Source: Roseibacillus sp. (GTDB taxonomy: Bacteria > Verrucomicrobiota > Verrucomicrobiae > Verrucomicrobiales > Akkermansiaceae). Taken from it: a stretch of DNA of 19,062 bases. The DNA lies in assembly GCA_002723015.1 (NCBI GenBank), contig PBNG01000009.1, forward strand, positions 45,602 through 64,663. The letters are read 5' to 3'. Positions within the stretch are counted from its first letter, which is position 1, and each line of letters begins with the position of its first letter. Positions 14,293 through 19,062 of the stretch are shown piece after piece. Position numbers and translations under genes: made by a program. The notes beneath the pieces were generated by a model. The model was not told the origin of the DNA. It ran no database searches and saw only the letters and a list, made by a program, of their open reading frames with translations.

Positions 14293-15480
14293 CTACTGCG
14301 GAGAACCACCCTCAGGAGCAATTCCCTCGACGATCCCCGCACTTTCCGCGGCCTCAACAGCATCTTTCAACTCCTGTTCATCCTCTGCCTGTTCACGCTT
14401 TTCCTTACTGATGGCCACAGCGATCCAACGGAACTCATAGCTGTTCTCCATGATCACCTTCAGCATCATCATGATTGGGACGGCGAGAAACATGCCGACT
14501 GGTCCCCACACCCATCCCCAAAACATGACCGAGGCAATAACCACGAGGGTAGAAATACCGAAGCGCCGGCCCATGAGCATGGGTTCCACAAAATTTCCCA
14601 GAAACATATTGATCGCTATAAAGCCGATCCCGACTGCAAGGGCGCTCTGCCAGCTCATCAGAACAAGAGCCAGAATAGTGGGCGGAATACCGGCCATGAT
14701 TGAGCCCATGACGGGTATGTAGTTCAACGCCCAGGCGAGGATACCCCAAAGGATGAAAAAATCGAGGCCTGCGGCCCAGCAAAGGAACCCCGCCAGAAAC
14801 CCAGTTGCGAGGCTCACCACGGTCTTGATTCCAAGGAACCGCTGGATGTCTTTTCCCGCGTGGAGCATTCGTTCAAAATTTGGGCCTCGGGCTTCCGCAA
14901 TCATGCTGAGGCGCCTACCGAACATGCGAGCCTCTAACAGCATGAAAACAGTGCACAACACCACGATGAATGCAGAACCCAGGAACGAAGTCACCCGACC
15001 CACGACATTGGTGCCCAGCCCGACAATATCTTCCACCTTTATATTACTGAGCTGCTGGGTCAGATCCTCTGTCACGTAAGCTCGAACATTTCGTCGCGCC
15101 TCTTGCTCGGGAACATCCGACCATTTCACTATTGTCGTAACGGCCCAATCTTCCGCCTGCTTGAGTTTCTGGGTGCTTTCAACCTGGTATTTGCTCTCCC
15201 ACTTATCCTGCAAGTCACCGATCAATGTCATTCCTATGAAAACGACACCCGCCAGGAAGGCAAAATCTACAAGAACGGTCATTACCACAGCGAAGAATCT
15301 GGGTACCTTGTGACTCCTAAGCCACGCGGTGATCGGAAAGCTTACCGTGGCAATGAACAACGCCAGCAGGAAAGGAACGAAAAACTTTCCCGCCGCTTTC
15401 AGGCCCGCAATCACAACCACCAAAGTGGCCAGAATCAGCAGGTTGCGTAGACCCGCCTCTATGTTCCGTCTTCCTGTCAC
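14293..15480 (-). CDS. AI-2E family transporter (PerM/TqsA-like permease)
   Basis: A 395-residue polytopic membrane protein of the AI-2E/PerM family, whose members export signalling molecules or act as ion antiporters; the substrate here is unknown. Two N-terminal helices are followed by a long charged extracytoplasmic region (about residues 90-150). Then comes a helix cluster with the family motifs LNYIPVMGSIMAGIPP and MFLGNFVEPMLMGRRFGIS, and finally WVWGPVGMFLAVPIM. The last 50 residues are acidic and probably disordered. The start is GTG at 15480 with AAAGG just upstream. A 147-base gap separates it from the regulator gene upstream; it contains a GTGAA-N4-TTCAC repeat and a hairpin-like GGGG/CCCC stretch but no strong promoter I can defend. 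Confidence 0.9.
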   Translation of the reverse strand: MTGRRNIEAGLRNLLILATLVVVIAGLKAAGKFFVPFLLALFIATVSFPITAWLRSHKVPRFFAVVMTVLVDFAFLAGVVFIGMTLIGDLQDKWESKYQVESTQKLKQAEDWAVTTIVKWSDVPEQEARRNVRAYVTEDLTQQLSNIKVEDIVGLGTNVVGRVTSFLGSAFIVVLCTVFMLLEARMFGRRLSMIAEARGPNFERMLHAGKDIQRFLGIKTVVSLATGFLAGFLCWAAGLDFFILWGILAWALNYIPVMGSIMAGIPPTILALVLMSWQSALAVGIGFIAINMFLGNFVEPMLMGRRFGISTLVVIASVMFWGWVWGPVGMFLAVPIMMMLKVIMENSYEFRWIAVAISKEKREQAEDEQELKDAVEAAESAGIVEGIAPEGGSPQ

Positions 15481-15565
15481 TTGACCTTTGTTAAGAAATC
15501 CATGCGATCTTCCCGGGGATCCTAGTCCAAGTTGCGCATCTCCTCAAAGAATTCATTCAGGTATA

Positions 15566-15579
15566 GTGAACTTTTTCAC
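15566..15579 (-). repeat. Small palindrome upstream of AI-2E permease gene
   Basis: GTGAA-CTTT-TTCAC, perfect 5-bp arms with a four-base centre, lies 86 bases before the permease GTG start. On the minus strand a TATACC directly follows it and could be a -10. A repressor site is possible but unsupported beyond the symmetry. Confidence 0.3.
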
Positions 15580-15627
15580 CCCATTATGAGCCGGCATCCA
15601 CCAAGGGGAGCCAATTTGCCCCCGGTT

Positions 15628-16149
15628 TTACCCAAAGAGCTTCATTGCTAGCTGCATCGCCTTGCCATGCGGCATCGCAGCAACCCTGTCAGACATCTTG
15701 GAGGCGAAACGAACGAACTCCTCAAGAGACCTCATTTGCTCGTTAAATGCGCGGCCGCCAGCGCTCTTCATCTCGATGCTTTCTGATAAACATCCTTCCA
15801 GAAGCTTGAGAGCGGGATCAATTTCACGCTTTTTGCGTTCGGTTACAATCCTGCGAAATATTTCCCAAACATCGAGTTCTGCTTCAAAATACTCTTTCCG
15901 TTCTCCCTTTTTCGTCACAATTCGAAGAAGGCCCCAGTTGACGAGTTCCTTCAGATTACTGTGAGCATTTCCCCTGCTGATCCCCAGCTCCTCCATGACC
16001 TCGTCCGTGCTCATTGGTTCGGGACTCGTCATGAGCAGGGCGTGGATCTGGGCCATCGTCCGGTTGATGCCCCACTGGCTTCCCATCACACCCCATTGGG
16101 AGACAAACTCTTCTTTTAACAGCCTCAGCGTCTCACTCTCACCTTTCAT
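15628..16149 (-). CDS. GbsR/MarR-type winged-helix transcriptional regulator
   Basis: A 173-residue DNA-binding protein of the GbsR family, which in Bacillus controls choline and glycine betaine genes; the targets here are unknown. The N-terminus LKEEFVSQWGVMGSQWGINRTMAQIHALL is the family signature. The winged helix-turn-helix follows at about residues 47-80 (STDEVMEELGISRGNAHSNLKELVNWGLL) with the wing TKKGERKEYFEAE. The C-terminal half is helical and likely dimerises. ATG at 16149 lacks a Shine-Dalgarno. A perfect 15-bp palindrome sits 15-29 bases upstream, suggesting autoregulation. It lies 83 bases after the DUF368 gene and before the AI-2E permease gene, which may be a regulated neighbour. 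Confidence 0.88.
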   Translation of the reverse strand: MKGESETLRLLKEEFVSQWGVMGSQWGINRTMAQIHALLMTSPEPMSTDEVMEELGISRGNAHSNLKELVNWGLLRIVTKKGERKEYFEAELDVWEIFRRIVTERKKREIDPALKLLEGCLSESIEMKSAGGRAFNEQMRSLEEFVRFASKMSDRVAAMPHGKAMQLAMKLFG

Positions 16150-16163
16150 ATTTTTCAGTATTT

Positions 16164-16185
16164 ATCGAAAGTTTCGATTGCGCAA
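16164..16185 (-). promoter_or_regulatory. Palindromic operator in the gbsR-like promoter
   Basis: ATCGAAAGTTTCGAT (16164-16178) is a perfect inverted repeat, with 7-bp arms around one base. On the minus strand a TTGCGC (16185-16180) and, 17 bases on, an AATACT (16162-16157) could be weak -35 and -10 boxes, so the palindrome would fill the spacer. That is the usual placement for autorepression by a dimeric winged-helix regulator. Symmetry is seen; the binding protein is inferred. Confidence 0.55.
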
Positions 16186-16232
16186 GCTCGGGTCACGCCA
16201 AAAACCGCTGACATTCTTACTCCAGCTCTTTC

Positions 16233-17180
16233 TCAAGCTACCCGACTCCCACTGGGTTGCCCGCCGACCCGTGCCGCGAAGAGAACCAGACCAGCTCCCG
16301 CCAGCATGCAGCCAAGGGAGGCCCAGGTCACCCCGGAGGCTAAATCAGGAAGAAACCAACCTGCAAATCCGGAAATCTTCTCGGTCTCAACCCCGTCATT
16401 AATGAATGTCTCTGTCAGGATACTTTTCCACGGCCATATAAGAACCAGAGAGCCGGCAACAAATCCCGTAATCAAGGCCATGATGAAGTCATGGGCTCTT
16501 CGAAAGAGCCAGCTCAGGAGACGCGCAAGGAGCGCGACACCAACCAGTGCGCCTATGAAGAATGGGACAAGGATTTCCATAGCTCCTGCCAATTCACCCT
16601 TCGTTAGGCTGTTCACCGCATCAATCATCACAAGCCTGTAAGCGCCCATCAGAAGCAGAACAAAGGATCCACTCAGGCCGGGTATGATCATACTGCACAT
16701 CGCGGCTGCGCCACAGAGCAGGAGATATACCACACTGTCACTGCCCGAGGCAGGCTGCAGGAAGGCTACCGCGACACCACCCGCTGCTCCTCCCAGGAGG
16801 CCGACAAAAGGACCGCAAGACCACCGGTCAACGAGAGATCCCAGTGAGGGAATAGAGGCCGCGATCAATCCGAAGAAAAAAGCCCATATCAGGACAGGAT
16901 GGTTCTCAAAGCCCCAGTCCATGATCCGTGCCATCGTAACGATACTGGCCGCCACACCTATCCCTAATGCCAGAAGGAAACGACCATCCACCCGGTCCCA
17001 GACTGCCCGCCATTTGAATCTCAACACAAGGAGGACGGTTGTGCCATCGAACTTACTCAGCGCCTCAATCAGGCGCTCATAAATGCCCGTTATGACGGCT
17101 ATAGTGCCTCCGGAGACCCCGGGGATAACGTTGGCGGACCCAATCGCAAACCCTTTCAGGATTCTGGAAAAATCTGCCAT
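16233..17180 (-). CDS. DUF368 membrane protein, putative polyprenyl-phosphate translocase (PopT-like)
   Basis: A 315-residue polytopic inner-membrane protein of the DUF368 family. Members (PopT) have been shown to recycle undecaprenyl phosphate across the membrane for envelope synthesis; that role is taken from the family. The two internal-repeat signatures are both present: NVIPGVSGGT (residues 18-26) and MIIPGLSGS (about 165-172). They sit in re-entrant loops typical of the family, and about eight to ten hydrophobic segments surround them. ATG at 17180 follows GAAGG at good distance, inside a strong hairpin of the leader (17182-17218). It lies 74 bases after sucB and before the gbsR-like gene. 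Confidence 0.9.
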   Translation of the reverse strand: MADFSRILKGFAIGSANVIPGVSGGTIAVITGIYERLIEALSKFDGTTVLLVLRFKWRAVWDRVDGRFLLALGIGVAASIVTMARIMDWGFENHPVLIWAFFFGLIAASIPSLGSLVDRWSCGPFVGLLGGAAGGVAVAFLQPASGSDSVVYLLLCGAAAMCSMIIPGLSGSFVLLLMGAYRLVMIDAVNSLTKGELAGAMEILVPFFIGALVGVALLARLLSWLFRRAHDFIMALITGFVAGSLVLIWPWKSILTETFINDGVETEKISGFAGWFLPDLASGVTWASLGCMLAGAGLVLFAARVGGQPSGSRVA

Positions 17181-17181
17181 C

Positions 17182-17218
17182 GTGTTCGCCTTCGGTCTCT
17201 TTTGCAGTTTGCGAACAC
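17182..17218 (-). promoter_or_regulatory. Hairpin in the leader of the DUF368 gene
   Basis: On the minus strand GTGTTCGC (17218-17211) pairs perfectly with GCGAACAC (17189-17182) across 21 bases, and the second arm ends one base before the ATG. The AAGG ribosome site runs into the right arm. Folding could therefore limit translation; alternatively it is a DNA operator. The 8-bp match is direct, the role is inference. Confidence 0.45.
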
Positions 17219-17237
17219 CTTAAGCTTCGTTGCCTGT

Positions 17238-17250
17238 CCTGAAACTCAGG
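17238..17250 (-). terminator. Short hairpin just after sucB
   Basis: CCTGA-AAC-TCAGG, perfect 5-bp arms with a three-base loop, begins four bases past the sucB stop on the minus strand. It is too short and lacks a T-run to be a confident terminator; a partial 3'-end stabiliser is equally possible. Confidence 0.25.
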
Positions 17251-17254
17251 TTCC

Positions 17255-18829
17255 CTACAATTCAAGAAGAAGACTGGCTGGGCTTTCAAGACACTCTTTC
17301 ACCTTGATCAAAAAGGTCACCGCCTCTTTTCCATCCACCAATCGGTGGTCATAACTCAGCGCCAGATACATCATGGGACGGATCTCAACTTTCCCGTCAA
17401 CTGCCATCGGGCGCTCCTGGATGGTGTGCATCCCGAGAATACCGCTCTGTGGAGGATTCAGAATCGGGGTGCTGAGAAGCGACCCATAAATCCCACCATT
17501 CGAGATCGTAAACACACCGCCACGCAAGTCCTCCAGCTGTATCTTTCCTTCCCGCGCGCGATCAGCATAATTGAGGATGTCCTGCTCAATCTCGGGGCAG
17601 TCCTTCGCATCTGCATCACGGATTACCGGCACCACGAGCCCTTTATCGGTCCCGACCGCAATTCCTATATCGTAGAAATGATTCTCTATAATTTCCTGCC
17701 CGTCAATCCGTCCATTCAGGGATGGCACTTCTCTCAGGGCCTGTACGACCGCCTTTACGAACAGCGACATGAACCCCAACTTGACCCCATACTTCTCGAC
17801 AAAACTTTCCTGCACGGTCTTCCGAAGCTGCATCACCGCAGACATGTCAACTTCATTGAAAGTTGTCAGGATTGCAGCTGTCTGCTGCGCGTTGACAAGC
17901 TGGGCTGCAATCTTCCTTCGTAAGGGGGTCATCCGCCGACGAGTCGTGCGGTCGCCGGCATCTGGATCGGACGGGTTCGAAGATTCTACTTCTGTGCTCT
18001 CGCCTCCAGTCGGTCCTCCCGACTCAACGGGGCCTCCCGATAAAACCGAGGACGAGCGCAGCGCTTCGGCCGCCGCCACTGCGCCCTTTGCAACTGGTTC
18101 AGGCGTTGCAGGAGCCTGCGTCTCCTCAGAGGGCCCGGAAGACTTTTGCTCTGGCTCTCCCTGAGGCTCAGCACCAGCCGGGGCCCCTGTTTCCACCTCG
18201 GATACCTCCCCAACGGTTATTGTGCCGATCACCGCTCCAATCGATACTTCCATACCTTCCGGGGACAGAATGTTCAGCAACCCGGCAGATTCCGCATCGA
18301 TCTCTGCTGAAACCTTGTCTGTCTCAAGAGTCACGAGAGTCTCCCCGACGCTGACCTTCTCTCCATCCCGCTTGTGCCACTGAGCGATCGTCGCAGAGGC
18401 AATGGACTCCCCCGCCGCCGGCACCTTGATTGCGAGAACTTCGGGGCCCTCGTCCAAGGCGGTAAACCCGAAGGATCCCGGATCTGTTCCTCCCGGGATT
18501 ACAGCGTTTCCTGCTTCACTGGCAGCAACTTCCTCTGCCGCGTCTTCCTCACCAGAAGCCGACGTTCCTGTTTCATCTGATCCCTGCCCTTCGACCGCGT
18601 CAGCGATCTCTGCCACAATGGTTCCTATCGCCACCTCCTCGCCCTCTGCGACCAAAATTTGAATGACCCCGTCGACCGGTGACTCAAGCTCACTTGACAC
18701 CTTGTCGGTTTCAATCGTTGCCAGAATGTCACCTTTCGCCACAGACTCACCATCTGACTTGTGCCACTGGCCCACCGTCGCCGTATTAATGGATTCGCCG
18801 GCAGCAGGAATTTTGACTTCAAGGGCCAT
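17255..18829 (-). CDS. sucB: Dihydrolipoamide succinyltransferase (E2 of 2-oxoglutarate dehydrogenase), two lipoyl domains
   Basis: E2 core of the 2-oxoglutarate dehydrogenase complex, transferring succinyl groups to CoA. The 524-residue protein carries two lipoyl domains, residues 1-76 (DKV with Lys43) and 131-207 (DKV with Lys172), joined by an acidic Ala/Gly-rich linker. A second disordered linker (about 208-296) leads to the catalytic domain starting [15 protein letters not shown]. This domain has [28 protein letters not shown] and the active site H495-RLV-D499-G500. The substrate assignment rests on the neighbouring sucA and the SucB-like YGSLLSTPI. No peripheral subunit-binding domain (the SPAxRxLA...GTGxxGRxxxxD pattern) is recognisable between the second lipoyl domain and the core. 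Upstream sucA stops 32 bases earlier; no Shine-Dalgarno is apparent. Confidence 0.93.
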   Translation of the reverse strand: MALEVKIPAAGESINTATVGQWHKSDGESVAKGDILATIETDKVSSELESPVDGVIQILVAEGEEVAIGTIVAEIADAVEGQGSDETGTSASGEEDAAEEVAASEAGNAVIPGGTDPGSFGFTALDEGPEVLAIKVPAAGESIASATIAQWHKRDGEKVSVGETLVTLETDKVSAEIDAESAGLLNILSPEGMEVSIGAVIGTITVGEVSEVETGAPAGAEPQGEPEQKSSGPSEETQAPATPEPVAKGAVAAAEALRSSSVLSGGPVESGGPTGGESTEVESSNPSDPDAGDRTTRRRMTPLRRKIAAQLVNAQQTAAILTTFNEVDMSAVMQLRKTVQESFVEKYGVKLGFMSLFVKAVVQALREVPSLNGRIDGQEIIENHFYDIGIAVGTDKGLVVPVIRDADAKDCPEIEQDILNYADRAREGKIQLEDLRGGVFTISNGGIYGSLLSTPILNPPQSGILGMHTIQERPMAVDGKVEIRPMMYLALSYDHRLVDGKEAVTFLIKVKECLESPASLLLEL

Positions 18830-18861
18830 AGGTGATTCAGGTCAGGTATGTGGTCCGTTTC

Positions 18862-19062
18862 TTACACGGAGAACGCTTTTTCCACGAGCTTCTTCTGTTC
18901 TCGAAGGTGCATTGCCTTTGATCCGGCTGCTGGACTCGAGGCCCTGTCTCGACCTGCATACTGCACCTTGTGAGCCCCAACACACTGATCTAACCGCGGC
19001 CAGATGTAGGACCAGGCCCCCATGTTGAGAGGTTCTTCCTGACACCACACAAAGGTATTGGC
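18862..19062 (-). CDS. sucA: 2-oxoglutarate dehydrogenase E1, C-terminal fragment
   Basis: The last 66 residues of SucA, entering from the right edge on the minus strand. The fragment reads FVWCQEEPLNMGAWSYIWPRL near its start, then YAGRDRASSPAAGSKAMH and a final KKLVEKAFSV. This matches the C-terminus of E1o (WCQEEPxNxGAW, then GRxxxxSPAxGxxxxH). E1o decarboxylates 2-oxoglutarate with thiamine diphosphate and loads the lipoyl arm of SucB, encoded 32 bases downstream. The gene is cut only by the window edge. Confidence 0.93.
   Translation of the reverse strand, partial: ANTFVWCQEEPLNMGAWSYIWPRLDQCVGAHKVQYAGRDRASSPAAGSKAMHLREQKKLVEKAFSV

Noticed and set aside
17345..17923. Plus-strand 192-codon frame opposite sucB
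   Set aside because: It is antisense to the conserved SucB catalytic domain; no ribosome site or family features.
1..19062. Mobile elements, CRISPR arrays, toxin-antitoxin or phage-defence genes
   Set aside because: I saw no transposase or integrase motifs, no regularly spaced direct repeats, and no defence-type domains in any plausible gene; the recurring GGGGATCC words are scattered and not structured.

Overview
The window looks like chromosomal DNA of a Verrucomicrobiota bacterium, most likely an Opitutae/Puniceicoccales-type marine or freshwater member. This is an inference. It rests on the gene repertoire (ImuA-ImuB-DnaE2 cassette, DUF368 protein beside sucB, GbsR-type regulator), moderate GC, and a TGTTC-N4-GAACA operator of the form I recall for verrucomicrobial LexA. 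I see no phage genes, insertion sequences, CRISPR arrays or plasmid genes. It reads as a dense housekeeping region. No stretch above 300 bases lacks a gene; the largest gaps are 102-333 and 4593-4800.

Layout. (1) 1-101: N-terminus of a membrane protein leaving the window on the minus strand. (2) 334-1708, plus strand: thiH and thiS, for thiazole synthesis in thiamine biosynthesis, without thiG. (3) 1736-4592, minus strand: a zinc-ribbon membrane protein, Maf nucleotide pyrophosphatase, a diacylglycerol-kinase-family lipid kinase, and an unrecognised 245-residue protein. A good sigma-70-like promoter (TTGACA-17-TACAAA) stands in front of the first gene. (4) 4788-10590, plus strand: an SOS mutagenesis cassette of imuA, imuB and dnaE2 behind a LexA-like palindrome. 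(5) 10653-10729, minus strand: tRNA-Thr(TGT), divergent from plus-strand alanine dehydrogenase (10819-11934). (6) 11975-19062, minus strand throughout: sucA 3' end, sucB, a DUF368 polyprenyl-phosphate translocase-like protein, a GbsR/MarR regulator, an AI-2E family permease, heme A synthase and an MFS transporter.

How the genes work together. ImuA, ImuB and DnaE2 form the known error-prone translesion system. ImuB is the clamp-binding hub (QHHLF motif seen) and DnaE2 is the polymerase (catalytic Asp triad seen). The LexA-like box covers the imuA start region, so damage-induced derepression is expected. SucA and SucB form the E1 and E2 of the 2-oxoglutarate dehydrogenase complex. This SucB has two lipoyl domains but no recognisable subunit-binding domain. 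The GbsR-type gene carries a perfect 15-bp palindrome in its own promoter region, which suggests autoregulation.

The points most worth a second look are: the imuA/imuB junction (GTGA overlap, slippery nine-A tract, TTG start), the LexA-like operator, the missing SucB subunit-binding domain, the GbsR palindrome, and hairpins in the leaders of the DUF368 gene and the unknown 245-residue gene. I found no clear evidence of a wholly new multi-gene system.
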